Positions 43,801 to 54,763 of a DNA stretch of 64,000 bases are shown piece by piece (the first letter of the stretch is position 1; the number at the start of each line of letters is the position of its first letter). Source of the DNA: Polyangiaceae bacterium. Its GTDB lineage: Bacteria > Myxococcota_A > Polyangia > Polyangiales > Polyangiaceae. The translations under genes were made by a program, and so were the position numbers. The DNA lies in assembly GCA_016712345.1 (NCBI GenBank), contig JADJRH010000011.1, positions 2,480,001-2,544,000 of the forward strand. Reading direction: 5' to 3'. Below the pieces are notes generated by a model. It saw nothing but the letters and a program-made list of their open reading frames with translations, did not search any database and was not told the origin of the DNA.

Positions 43801-44033
43801 CCGATCGAAGCGTTGAACTTGTTGTCGCGCCAACCGCAGACCCGAATGCGTTTCGTGAACCCTATGCAACGTTGCCTGCGGCAGTTGAGTTGAAACAGGG
43901 TGACCTCGGCGAGTTCGTTGTGTACACATCTCAAAACGTCGAGGTGACCGCGTGCGCCGTTGTCGCGTTGCAGGAAGAGCTGCCCCCGCCGCCTCCCCAA
44001 TCCTGGACGCCCGGATCCGAAGAAGATCCGTAG
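40800..44033 (+). CDS. Membrane alkaline-phosphatase-superfamily enzyme with HEAT-repeat tail
   Basis: About 1,077 residues. Five or so membrane helices in residues ~20-245, then a sulfatase-fold domain (~285-590): ISIDALRADHMGTYGY (metal Asp), a Thr in TPHTSYAITSLMTGKYM where true sulfatases carry C-x-P-x-R, and MITADHGEELGDHGG. The Cys/Ser sulfatase signature is absent, so a Thr-nucleophile phospho- or phosphoethanolamine-type transferase is more likely than a sulfatase. The rest (~620-900) is a series of HEAT-like helices (LLDDADVVIRRKAAEVLFDL, RTREVLDEPDVPLRRLAALALAE). The GTG start overlaps greA. An unusual fusion of membrane enzyme and helical scaffold. Confidence 0.75.
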   Translation: MNERAPTAAPHAPPREGTQSITRVYTTHAADVFSALCVFALVEIVVVGLLAWTRFAGPYEIGRSVRRLWPLSAAAAVLPSFLLAAVTALLVRGAERGARVSLAALATVAAAATAFGVSTGRHFEAFHIRFAFVAAAALVGGGVSYVVMARLASAFVYTKRSVLLVALFVGAGLLSAANVLILPRLYPAFHTALGALTLMVAALFPIALRRQEDRKAPVFSLPRVVATVLAALTVVALARPSAQALALADNIRMVYIERAPLLSNVVRLAAELSPPAPVDDTPTRVMTAGRSIDLSGRDLVLISIDALRADHMGTYGYTRPTTPRIDALAKQGVVFEAAYTATPHTSYAITSLMTGKYMRPLLLQGLGADSETWPQHLRRYGYKTAAFYPPAVFFIDGEKFAPFRESFLGFEYRKVEFASAQKRVDQVNAYLSRTPADRKLFLWVHLFEPHEPYEAHPELCASEAPLRNDRCTQEVAFGERDVDRYDAEIAAADAGVGQIVDAIRRARPNAVVMITADHGEELGDHGGRYHGTTVYEEQVRVPLIVYAPGLLAPRRVSQPVQIIDLLPTVLSGLDIPRPARVRGADLGPLLVGKPPPTGFEDGFAFAETDEQTLLARGTLRLVCARKVGACALYDLAKDPGQTKDDPTSGGAIRDALRSELVKIAASHGTFETSGLRSEGKGLPPALRRAIGGDVDAAPDVAALLDDADVVIRRKAAEVLFDLKRPETAAALRLSIVRDEDAEVKTRASLALTRLGEGAARTREVLDEPDVPLRRLAALALAEQGDKAGEAELIAWWRRAFAKEPGEREPLAESRAKEILAALGKLKSKDAVVPLILALGEVRLRPSIAHALAAIGEDAARPALAAQLEEERYQDARVAIVNALLTLGAEDELARPLARLLGMPDPLPNGLEAAIKAGVLQHVGGPRPSDQSRLVRLAKAGAPMRLVVPKTEKFPKDRGVRAICRARTIDQKPGSVRIGRVMTYAKGRYSAWIPKQAPELDPDRSVELVVAPTADPNAFREPYATLPAAVELKQGDLGEFVVYTSQNVEVTACAVVALQEELPPPPPQSWTPGSEEDP

Positions 44034-44115
44034 CCCCAATGCTCAGTTAAGCGACCGACACGCTTCAGCGAAGCCAATTTCGGCCTCGGAACCACGTTCC
44101 AGTGGCCCCGGTTCC

Positions 44116-44262
44116 AGGCTCGGCAAAAGGCGGTGCACATCCTTGCCCGTTGCCAAGCGAGAAAGCGAAAAGCGCGGCGCGACAGGCTCACTTTGTGGAG
44201 TCCTGATGCGTACGCAGCCGAGACGAAAACGAGAGTCCGGCGAGACCGGCACGTGTCGCGTC
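44116..44262 (+). repeat. Dispersed-repeat copy C, in a 541-base gene-free stretch
   Basis: Between the phosphatase-superfamily gene (stop 44033) and the roadblock gene (44575) no gene is seen. This part matches 7498-7634 (same orientation): ATCCTTGCCCG, AAAGCGAAAAGCG, TGGAGTCCTG, GACGAAAACGAGAG and CCGGCGAGACCGG. The rest of the stretch is the MITE-like element copy 2 plus 67 bases upstream of it. Confidence 0.6.
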
Positions 44263-44329
44263 GTGGTGAAGGAGAGTCGCCAAACCTAGCAGTTGGAAGG
44301 CTTTTTCTCTTCGTTGATCAGCAGTGGGG

Positions 44330-44508
44330 CTAGTGCCGCGTGTCAAAAGTCCTGCCGGACTTTTGGCGCCGCTGACGCGGCGCGCTTCGCACACGCCGGC
44401 ACTATCTTTTGTCTCGTGGGGCTCCGCCCCACACCCCCCGCGCTTGCGCGCGGCTAGTTCCGCAGGAAGAAGTGGAACACGGGCCAAACTTCTGAAACGC
44501 GGAACTAG
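44330..44508 (+). mobile_element. MITE-like element, copy 2
   Basis: About 179 bp, near-identical to the reverse of 33332-33508. It starts CTAGTGCCGCGTG and ends GCGGAACTAG. The first ~75 bases form module A (TAGTGCCG with CGGCACTA, hairpin CAAAAGTCCTGCCGGACTTTTG); then GTGGGGCTCCGCCCCAC; the last ~60 form module B (CTAGTTCCGC with GCGGAACTAG). No gene inside. It sits 66 bases upstream of the roadblock gene start, so it could carry promoter or terminator activity. Confidence 0.7.
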
Positions 44509-44574
44509 CCGGCCTTCACAGGACCGGGATCGAAATGTTTCCCTTCGGCGAGCGTTTCGGTAGGCTTCGACCCC

Positions 44575-44934
44575 ATGTTCCAGGACGTGCTGAAAGAAGT
44601 TGTCGACGGCACCGAGGGTGGCCTCGCGACACTTCTCATGGACTTCGAAGGCATCGCGGTCGACAGCTACTCGAAGCCCAACGCCCCGTTCGACATCAAC
44701 ACGATCGGCGCGGAGTTCAGCGTCGTCATCAAGTCCATCCAGCGAGCGGCGCAAATGCTTGAAGCTGGAAACACCGCGGAAGTGGCCATTCAGGCCGAAA
44801 AAATGATCACCCTGATCCGCGTCGTGAACGACTCGTACTTTGTCGCGTTTTCAATGTCGCCCGACGCGAACATCGGCAAAGCACGCTACATGCTTCGAAC
44901 GCGCGTTCCCGCGATCTTAAAAGAATTGTCGTAA
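44575..44934 (+). CDS. Roadblock/LC7 domain protein, MglB-like
   Basis: A 119-residue single-domain protein: VLKEVVDGTEGGLATLLMDFEGIAVDSY (residues ~4-31), then VIKSIQRAAQMLEAG and a beta strand pair (NDSYFVAFSMSPDANIGKARYMLR). Roadblock proteins act as regulators of small GTPases (MglB for MglA in Myxococcus) or as scaffolds. No MglA-like gene is adjacent here. It lies just before aroQ-accB-accC, with 15 bases to aroQ, so it may share their transcript. Confidence 0.75.
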   Translation: MFQDVLKEVVDGTEGGLATLLMDFEGIAVDSYSKPNAPFDINTIGAEFSVVIKSIQRAAQMLEAGNTAEVAIQAEKMITLIRVVNDSYFVAFSMSPDANIGKARYMLRTRVPAILKELS

Positions 44935-44949
44935 GGCTCTTTCGCCTCA

Positions 44950-45437
44950 ATGACCGATCGCAACGAAGCTCATCCCACGCTTCGCATTCGCGTTCTCAGC
45001 GGGCCCAACCTCGATCTGCTCGGCACGCGCGAGCCCGAAGTGTACGGCAGAAAAACACTCGCCGACATTCACCTCCTGCTCGAAAAAGCCTGCAAAACAA
45101 GGTCGGTTGAACTGGAGTGCCTTCAGTCAAATCACGAAGGTGACCTCATCTCATGGGTGGGTCGGTCCGGCCGTGAAGGATTTCACGGCGTGCTCCTCAA
45201 TGCCGGAGGCTACACGCACACTTCCGTCGCACTTCTCGACGCTGTCCGCGCGAGCGGTGTACCCACAGTTGAAGTGCACCTCTCAAACCCCGAAGCGCGT
45301 GAACCCTACCGCCGGAAATCGCTCGTCGGTGCCGCTTGCGTTGCAAAAGTCACAGGCTTTGGAGCCTCATCTTATCTGCTCGCGCTTCTCGGGTTGATCG
45401 CGAAACTCCGCGGTGACAGCGACCTGTTTGATGCGAC

Positions 45438-45441
<4 letters not shown>
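44950..45441 (+). CDS. aroQ: Type II 3-dehydroquinate dehydratase
   Basis: About 163 residues. Motifs: GPNLDLLGTREPEVYG (with the catalytic Tyr in VYG and the Arg of TRE), QSNHEGDLISWV, LNAGGYTHTSVAL, and VEVHLSNPEAREPYR (His). The enzyme turns 3-dehydroquinate into 3-dehydroshikimate in the shikimate pathway. The pairing with accB and accC is a familiar bacterial order (aroQ-pepQ/accB-accC in many genomes). Stop overlaps the accB start. Confidence 0.95.
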
Positions 45442-45991
<550 letters not shown>

Positions 45992-45995
<4 letters not shown>

Positions 45996-47338
45996 TCTCC
46001 AAGATTCTCATTGCCAACCGCGGGGAGATTGCCATGCGCATCCTCCGCGCGTGCAAACTCCTCGGCATTCGATCGGTCGCCATTCACTCCGAGGCCGACA
46101 CCGACGCACTTCACGTTCGCTTTGCGGATGAAGCGGTTTGCGTCGGCCCGCCCGATCCAAGCAAGAGCTACCTCAACATCCCTTCCATCATCGCCGCGGC
46201 TGAAATCACAGGGGCCGACGCCATTCACCCCGGGTACGGCTTCCTTTCTGAAAACGCCAAATTCGCCGAAATCTGCATCAAATGCAGGCTGAAGTTCATC
46301 GGTCCCAGCCCCGAAGCCATGCGCGCCTGGGGCGACAAAGTGTCGTCGCGTGGCATGGCTACCAAATTCGGTTTGCCCCTCTTGCCAGGCTCGGGTGTGC
46401 TTCGTGACGCCGCTCACGCCGTTGAAGAAGCGCGACGCATTGGTTTCCCGGCTATTCTCAAAGCCTCCGGCGGCGGCGGCGGTCGCGGAATGCGCATTGT
46501 GCGCAGCGAAAGTGAAGTGCCCAACGCTTATGAAACCGCCACCCGCGAAGCGGAGAGCGGCTTCAAAAATCCTGACATCTATATCGAACGTTTTATCGAA
46601 GAACCGAGGCACATCGAGTTTCAGGTCATGGCCGACCACCATGGTCAGGTTTGGACTCTCGGTGAGCGCGAATGTTCGCTCCAACGCCGCCATCAAAAGG
46701 TGATCGAAGAAGCGCCCAGCCCCTCCATGAACGACGCGCTTCGAGCCGAGATGGGCGAGCGCATTCGGCACGCCATTCGGGAAAGTGGGTACACATCGCT
46801 CGGCACGCTTGAATTTCTGATGGATGAAAACGGCGCGCTCTACTTCATGGAAATGAACACACGCCTTCAGGTAGAACATCCCGTCACAGAAATGGTCACG
46901 GGGGTAGATCTGGTAGAGTCGCAAATCAAAATTGCAATGGGCGAAAAGCTCAATCTACCCGACACAAGGCCGTGGAATTTTAGGGGTCACGCTATTGAGT
47001 GCCGCATCAACGCCGAAGATCCGCGCACGTTTGCGCCGTGGCCGGGCCACATTACAGAATACCATCCCCCCGGCGGCGGCGGTGTGAGGGTAGATTCGGG
47101 AGTGTACGGTGGATGGAAGGTGCCGAGTTGTTATGACTCCCTTCTTGCCAAAGTCATCACCCACGGAGCTACCCGTCAAGAGGCGATCGCCCGCATGCGC
47201 ACCGCGCTTGAAGAGCTGATCATCGGCGGGATTCGAACCAACATTCCGCTTCATCAAGCCTTGTTGGTCAACTCTGAAATGGTTTCAGGACGGATGAGCA
47301 CCCGCACAATTGAACGCGTAGTTGCCAGCGGGTTTTAA
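45992..47338 (+). CDS. accC: Biotin carboxylase of acetyl-CoA carboxylase
   Basis: A 448-residue ATP-grasp enzyme with the complete AccC pattern: ILIANRGEIAMRILRACK, GFLSENAKFAE, KASGGGGGRGMR (glycine loop), the HQKVIEEAPS segment, and FMEMNTRLQVEHPVTEMVTG. It carboxylates biotin on AccB with ATP and bicarbonate. ATGA overlap with accB. The next gene, an FeS-flavoprotein, begins about 20 bases after the stop. Confidence 0.95.
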
Positions 47339-47360
47339 GCGCGAAGGAGTTTTTTTGACC

Positions 47361-50300
47361 ATGGACGTTTCGGCAAGTCTTCAAAAAGATTTTTCATCCT
47401 GGGTAGCCGCCACGCGCGACCCGTCCGAGTTGGTTCTCGGCATCACCGGGTTCACCTACGAAGACTTGTTTCAGCCGGCTCGCCTCGCCGATCTGACGGC
47501 CGCGTGGAACGCGTTTTTCAAGGCGGAAGATGCTGAAGCCCATGCCGCTTTTGAGGAGTATAAAACGTCGGGCGGGCAGGGGATGAAGCCCGAGCAAACG
47601 AGTGAAATTCTACTCGATGCCGCGCCTTACGTTGCCCGTTTTGTCGCCAAGTTGTTTCAGGTTGAATCGGAGTTTCAAGAACTGCTCAACGCGGCCAAAG
47701 GTCGCGACGTTCTGTGGACGTTCAAAAAAGAATTCGCCAAAAAGCGCCTCTTCAAACCGTCGGCCGGCAAAGCTTGGACGGCTTCTTCCGATGATGCGGC
47801 GCGCGTTGCAAAAGCCGTATTGACCACTGCCGGCGCCGCTGCAACAGACCTTGGAACCGGGTCGGAAGCCGAAGAAACAGCCGTTGCCGTTGCCACAATG
47901 CGGCTCCACCAATTGGACGATACGGCTCGCAAGGCGGCCAAGGCGGGCGGCGTCAAGTGGACAGATGAACTGCACGCGTTTGCCCGCGAACTAAGGGCTT
48001 CTGTGAAGGTTGCCCTCCACAACGAGCCGGCACCCTCCATTGCCGCCGCGCTCGCCGTCGCGGGGGATCTACCCACCGACGAAGAAGACTCCAAAGTGGC
48101 CGCGCTCGCCACAGACGCTGTTGAAGCTTGGCTTCATGCCCGTCGAAACAACCACCATGACGGGGCGCGGCGCTGGTCTACCCTCAAGTCGCCCGCCAAC
48201 ATTGAACACGAACAACTTGTACAACTCCACCGGGGCGACCCCAAAATCCCTGAGTTATTCGTAGGCCCCGAGCACGAACGTCGCTCGCGTCAGGGGTTTG
48301 AACTGACAGATCGCCGCATGGTCGCGCGTGAAGTGGAAAGTGAGGTGGACTATTGCCTCTACTGCCACGATCGCGACAAAGACTCGTGCACCAAAGGTCT
48401 GCGCGACGCAAAAACCGGCGCTGTCAAGAAAAACCCCCTCGGTGTTGAGTTAAACGGCTGCCCGCTCGACGAGCGCATCAGCGAAATGCACCTGCTCCGC
48501 AAGTCCGGCGACTCGATCGGCGCGCTCGCCATGGTGTGCATTGATAATCCCATGCTCCCCGGCACCGGCCACCGTATCTGCAACGACTGCATGAAGGCCT
48601 GCATTTTCCAAAAGCAGGAACCTGTAAATATCCCTCAAATTGAAACGGCCGTATTAACCGACGTTTTGGCGCTTCCCTGGGGGTTTGAAATTTTCGGCCT
48701 CCTGACCCGGTGGAATCCACTGGATATCAAACGCCCCCACGCTCAACCTTACAACGGTAAGAACATCCTTGTGGTAGGTTTGGGGCCCGCCGGTTATACC
48801 CTTGCGCACCACCTTACCCGTGAAGGGTTTGCCGTTGCCGCTATCGACGGTCTAAAATTGAGCCTCTCCCCGTTGAACTTACCGGTGATGAACAGGGTCC
48901 GCCCCGCCCGATCAAACACTTTTCAGAAATGTACCTGGAGCTTGATGAGCGCATTTTGCTCGGCTTCGGCGGCGTCAGTGAATATGGCATCACCGTCCGG
49001 TGGGACAAAAACTTCCTCACCGTTCTGTATGTCACCCTCGCTCGTCAACGCCTGCTCCGCATGTACGGCGGCGTCAGGTTCGGCGGCGCGCTCGACCTTC
49101 CCGATGCATGGAAACTCGGGTTTGACCACGTGGCCATCGCCGCCGGTGCCGGTCGCCCCACCATTATCCCCATGAAAAACAATATCGCCCGCGGCATTCG
49201 CAAAGCGAGCGATTTCCTCATGGCGCTGCAACTCACGGGCGCGTACAAGCGGTCGAGCTTGGCAAACCTTCAGGTTCGTTTGCCGGCGGTTGTCATCGGG
49301 GGCGGTCTGACAGCCATTGATACTGCCACCGAACTTCTCGCTTACTACATTATTCAGGCCGACAAAACATCCGAACGGGTAGAAACGCTGATCGCTGAAA
49401 AAGGCCTGGACGCGGTAAAGAAGCTCTTCGACGCTGAAGAGTGGGACTTTATCGAAGAGCAACGTGCGCACGGCGCCGCCATTCGCGAAGAGCGCGCTCT
49501 CGCCCAAAAAGAAGGCCGTGCGCCCTACTTCCAAAAGCTCCTCGCTTCATGGGGAGGAGTCTCCCTCGTCTACCGCAAGCGCGTTCTCGATTCACCCGCT
49601 TACAGGCTCAACCACGAAGAAGTGATCAAGAGCCTTGAAGAAGGCGTTGTGTACATCGAAAACATGGCCCCTGTAGAGGCTTTGGTCGATGAGCGCGACG
49701 CCGTTCGCGGCATGATTTTCGAGCGCCAGGCCATTGTTGATGGCAAGTGGGTAGCCACGGGTGAAAAGGTAGAACTGCCCGCTCGAACAGTGTGCGTTGC
49801 CGCCGGAACAAGCCCCAACGTCACCTACGAACGTGAAAAACCGGGCAGCTTTACCTTTGACAAGTGGAAGCAATTTTTCGCTTCATACAAAGCCACTGTG
49901 GCCGACGACGGTAAGTTGACAGTGGAGCCCGCGCCGCCCAAAGAAGGCTTTTTTACAAGCTACAACGACGGCAAACACTGCGTCAGCTTCTACGGCGACA
50001 ACCACCCCTACTACGCAGGCAGCGTTGTCAAAGCCATGGCGAGCGCCAAAGACGCCTACCCGCACGTCGTATCACTTTTCAGGCACGACCTTTCCAAACT
50101 CCATATTGAGCCTCAAAGCGCCCGCGAAGGCCGCCGCCATGAGCTTTTTGCCCGACTTGACCATGAGTTGGTTGCCACGGTGTACGACGTGGTTCGGCTC
50201 ACACCTACCATTGTTGAGTTGATTGTTCATGCGCCGGCCGCCGCTCGAAAATTCGAGCCCGGCCAATTCTACCGGCTCCAAAATTACGAATCGCAGAGCC

Positions 50301-51148
50301 TTATTGCCAAAGGCACGCGCCTCAACATGGAAGGCATCGCTCTCACGGGCGCATGGGTAGATAAAGAAGAAGGGCTCCTGTCGATGATCGCCCTTGAAAT
50401 GGGTGTTTCTACCCGTCTCATCGGCACGCTGAAAAAGGGCGATCGCGTTGTTGTCATGGGCCCCACCGGCACCCCCACCGAGATCCCGGAAGGGGGTGAG
50501 TTGGTCCTCCTCGCGGGCGGCGGTTTGGGCAACGCCGTGCTTTTCTCCATCGCCAAGGCGCTCCGCGCTCGCGGCGACAAGGTGCTCTACTTTGCCGGGT
50601 ATAAAAAGGGCGAAGACATCTTCAAACGCGATGAAATTGAGGTCGCGACCGACCAGGTTATTTGGTGCACCGACACAGGGGTAGAAATCCCCCCGCGCCG
50701 CGACCAAGACCGCCATTATCGCGGCAACATCGTTCAGGCGATGCTAGCCTACGCCAATGGTCAACTTGGGGGTGAACAATTCAAACTGGCCGAGGTAAAG
50801 CGCATTATTGCCATCGGCAGCGACCGCATGATGAACGCGGTTCGTGAAGCGCGCCACGGCGTGCTCGGCCCGCACCTCAATCCCAACCACGTGGGCATTG
50901 CCAGCATCAACTCACCCATGCAGTGCATGATGAAAGAAGTGTGCGCGCAATGCCTGCAAAAACACGTTGATCCCAAAACCGGAAAAGAGACGATCATCTT
51001 CTCCTGTTTCAACCAGGATCAGCTCATTGACCATGTTGACTTCAAAAACCTGAATAGCCGCCTGCGCGCCAACAGCGCCCAAGAAAAAATCGCCAATCTG
51101 TGGTTTGAACGCGCCATCGCGGGCGAGCACGGTTTCCGTCACGTCTGA
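47361..51148 (+). CDS. Giant iron-sulfur flavoprotein (GltD-like plus ferredoxin-reductase-like), frameshifted
   Basis: Two open frames joined: 47361-~48857 and ~48857-51148. Order: ~330-residue unknown N-terminal part; a GltD-like [4Fe-4S] segment (CLYCHDRDKDSC, CPLDE, CNDCMKAC); FAD-binding VVGLGPAGYTLA; in the second frame the rest of the FAD/NAD oxidoreductase (VVIGGGLTAIDTAT); then a ferredoxin-NADP-reductase/PyrK-like domain (FEPGQFYRLQN, MGPTGTPTE, GGGLGNAVLFSIA) ending with a Cys cluster (CMMKEVCAQCLQ, FSCFNQDQ). The frames meet at an A4 run (48854-48857); one more A restores the chain. Start at ATG 47361 after GAAGGAG. Total ~1,262 residues. Likely electron bifurcation or NAD(P)H-linked transfer; inference. 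Confidence 0.75.
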
Positions 51149-51175
51149 TTGAACGGGTAGACACAAACTGTTACC

Positions 51176-51210
51176 GGGGGGGGGTGACAGATTGGTACCC
51201 CCAGTGCACA
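51176..51210. other. Nine-G tract with pairing CCCCC, upstream of T6SS gene
   Basis: A run of nine G (51176-51184) follows CTGTTACC, and TACCCCC comes ~15 bases later, so a hairpin is possible; CTGTTAC recurs at ~51212. It is the gap between the flavoprotein stop (51148) and the DUF2169 gene (51259) and must hold either a terminator or a promoter. Long G-runs are prone to slippage, so either phase variation or assembly error can occur. Confidence 0.4.
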
Positions 51211-51258
51211 ATCTGTTACTCGGCCGGCGGATCTGCGTGACGATTCACGCATTTTTGC

Positions 51259-54200
51259 GTGGTACATTGTGTGCAAAACGCCCCATCCGTGTTTCCCCTA
51301 TCTGCAGCGCCGACGCTCAGCGTCGCGCCGGGAGGAACCGGTTCGGTCGTCTTATGGCGTCACCGCAACCGCAACCACCTGACAGTTGTTGTCAAAGCCA
51401 CCTTCGCTCTCGTCCCCAACGGTCGAATGGCGTGGGTAGATCCCAGGCCTTTCCACCCGAGTGATGTCCACGCCGGCAATCGCCCCACCCGGGGCATTGT
51501 GTACGCATCTGATCGCGTGCCGGTGCTGATGCGGCGCGAAATCTCGTTTGTCGGTCAAGCCTGGAGTTTTGATCCGTTTCTACCTGAAACCACCTCACGA
51601 CTCCTTGTTTTTCGGCATGGCAAGCCCATCGTAAACAAGTCGCTCCGCGTGTTTTTTCCGCGTGGAACGCGCTCCGTTCCGCTGGATCACGAACACGCCG
51701 TCGGCGGACCGGGCGTGAGCGCCAATCCCCTTGGTACAGAAGCGCCGTCTGTACTCCATGCCCAAAACCCCGATCTACCCGGTTCGTTTGCACCCGTTGG
51801 AAGGGTTTGGCCGTCGCGCCGCGGCCTTCTTGGTGAAACCCCGCGAAAAGCCCTTTCGGCCGACGTCATCAGTCTGCCCGACCAATTCAACTTTGACTAC
51901 TTTCATGCGGTCCCCCCCGATCAACAAATATCGCGGTTTCGAGTCGACGACGTGGTTGTGCTTGAAGCGTTGCTTCCCAACTTTCCCCGTCTGACAACCC
52001 AATTACCCTATCTGGAGGCATGGGTAGATCCACTTCCTGAAATGACACCCTTTCGGGTAGGCATGCCGAGCATGAGTATCGACTCGGTGGCCATTCAGGG
52101 TGAAAGCGCCACCTGCGACATCGTGTATCGCGGCATCTTTGATGTGCCCTCGTTTGAAAGCGTCGCCGGAGGCGTTATTCAATGTGGCCTTCGCCCCATT
52201 TCGGCTCAAGATACCCAATTCCCCGCCAATGTGCCCCTCAGCGTTTCATGGGTAGATCCCGCCGATATTGAACCTGAACCGGCCACGCAGCGATGGGATG
52301 GGGCGGTTCCTCTCCCCAGCCAAATCGCTGACCCACCCACGACGCCGCTCTTTCTATACACGCCTCCCACCGAGTTGCCGCCGCCTTTGCCGTTGGATCG
52401 CACAACAGCACCCGGCATGGACGATTACAGGCCATCGGTATTGCCATTTGACCCAGGAGGCGTGCCGCGGTTGTCCGTTCCCGATCTTACCCAAACCCCC
52501 ACAGGTCCAACGCGCGATTCACTGGGGGAAACGCGGTTTCTTGCCGACACGGATAACGAACGCCTCGCCGCCGAAAGCATCCTTCCCTTTGTAACGCAGG
52601 CCCCGCCGCGCGATCCGACCATTCCCAAGTTTGAGGGGCAGACGCGGTTTGTGCGCAAAAGCGCTCTCATTCCGCTCTTCGGGGAAGACGTTTGGACGGG
52701 ATGTTCCATCCCCACGAAACTTCCCGGGGTAGGTTTGGCACGTGCCTTTGTTGTAAAAGCGAGCTTTCAGCTTTCCCCAGGCGAAAGAGCGCTGTTTCGA
52801 AGCGAGCCCAACGCGCTGACAGGTGATCTACCTTCAGGTCTTGAAGGGGATGTGTACACACCTTCCGACTTTGCTGTTCACAAACCCAACGCCGACATCA
52901 CTCTCACCGGTGCCGCTCGTCCCACGTCACCCGTCGAGGCAATGGTTGTCTCCTTTGTGTTTGGTCGCGACAAAAAGGTGGGCTTTGAAAGGCAAATCCG
53001 AGTTGTGGGTGATCGCATCTATAAAAACGGATCCCCAACGCCTCCGGCTTCATTTTCAATGATGCCGCTTTTGTGGTCGCGAACTCTCGGGGCTGAAAGC
53101 TGCGCCGAAAAATCCGCTCGGCCTACCCATTCGCTCAGGGGGCGCTCTACCCAATCTTGAACATGTTTCGCTGCCCGTCAAAAAACCTGAATCTGCGCGC
53201 GAGGCTGTGTGTTTTGCCCCTGTACCCCCGTCGTTTCCGCAGCGAAAAATGGCCGGCACGTTCGACGACGCTTGGGTAGAGCAAACGTGGCCGTACCTTC
53301 CCTCAGACACCAACTGGGCGCACGAACAACACGCGCCGCGGGCCCAACAGTTGCCCTATCTGCGAGGTGACGAGCCGTTTGAAATTCGCGGAATGGACGC
53401 CCAAAACCCTGTGTTTGAAGGTTTTCTTCCAGGTGTAAAACCCCGCGCATTTGTACAAAAAGCATCTGACTCAGGCGGTGATTTTTTCGAAATTCGGCTC
53501 CACCTCGACACCGCCCACTTTGACATGGAAGAAAAGCGCCTTGACCTCGTGTGGCGAGGCCTGGTTCCGGTGGTCGACGAAGAAGCGTCCGACATTGCCG
53601 CCTGGTATGTGGAAACCGCCGATCTGACTGCGCCGAAAGAGCCAGTCGCCGATGTTGAAGGCCGATTTTTGGCCAAACACGTGCGGTTTGAGGTGTGGCC
53701 GGCGCTGCCTGAAACTCCGGCAAACGACAAAGCCGATGAAACGGACACCGTTGGGGAGGTGGTTCGATCTACCCAAGTCGGTCACGGGTTGAACCCGAGC
53801 GACACCGGAATGGAAGGTTTGGTCGACATCACCGAAGATCCTCCTCTCCATCGAGAACCCGAAGCGCCCGTTTCACTTGAGTCAACCTCGTTTGAAGGAC
53901 AAGACCTCCGAGGTCAGAATTTTGCGAACCTTGACCTGAAAAAGCGCTCATTCGCCAGGGCCAACCTCACCGGTGTCTCCTTTCGCAAAGCCAACCTCGA
54001 CGAGTGTGACTTCACCGGAGCCATCTTGTCGGAGGCTGACTTGTCAGGCTGCTCCGCGGTTGGAGCCATTTTTCTCTACGCTGACCTAACTCGCGCGGAC
54101 GTTCGCCGAAGCCGATTTGACAATGCCCACATGGACGGGGTTGTCGCGTCCCACCTGAAAGGACAAAATGCTTCGTTTCGCGGCGCGAAAGCTGAGCGCG

Positions 54201-54763
54201 CTCGATTTGTGGAGGCGCGCTTAAACAGCTCCTGTTTTGACGGTGCCAGACTGCCAAGCGCCGACTTTACCCGTGCCGTGCTCGATAAAGCATCGTTTCA
54301 AGGGTGCCACCTTCAATCGGCGCGTTTTTACGATGCGCGCGGGGTGTCGGCGGTATTCAAAAAAGGGGATCTGACCGATGTGCGCGCCGATGGAGCGACC
54401 CTTTCAGGTTGTTCGTTTGCGCTCGCAAAAGCGGCCCAGTCCACGTGGGAAGGTGCGGTGCTCGACCGTGCAACTTTCCTGGGCGCTCAACTAAACAAAG
54501 CCGGGTTGGGCAATGTTTCCGGCACCGCCACAGTGTTTTCAGGCGCCGATCTAACCTCCGCCGTGCTCGACGCTGCGAAGTTGGAAGGGGCGTCGTTTCT
54601 CAAGGCCAACCTGATGGAAGCTTCATTGGAGGGGGCCAACCTCACCAAAGCCGATTTGCGCGCTGCAAACCTTCACGGGGCCGCGCTGTGGCGCACCAAC
54701 CTACGGGGTGCCCAACTTGAATTGGCCATCACCACGGCCACAAAACTGGAGCGGCGAAAATGA
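51259..54763 (+). CDS. Double DUF2169 domain protein with pentapeptide-repeat C-terminus, frameshifted
   Basis: Frames 51259-~53092 and ~53092-54763 form one ~1,168-residue protein. First DUF2169 domain (~35-300): HLTVVVKATFALVP, LLVFRHGKPIVNKSLRVFFP, PDQFNFDYFHAVPPDQQ. Second DUF2169 domain (~500-800) crosses the break: ARAFVVKASFQLSPG ... MPLLWSR / LKAAPKNPLGLPIRSGG, ALPNLEHVSLP, in the other frame. The C-terminal ~300 residues are pentapeptide repeats (ANLTGVSFRKANLDECDF). The frame switches at GGGG (53089-53092); one G fewer restores it. DUF2169 proteins serve as T6SS tip-cargo adaptors. GTG start at 51259. Confidence 0.75.

Noticed and set aside
40800..44033. Formylglycine sulfatase
   Set aside because: C-x-P-x-R is absent; Thr is at the nucleophile position, so a transferase or phosphatase type is more likely.
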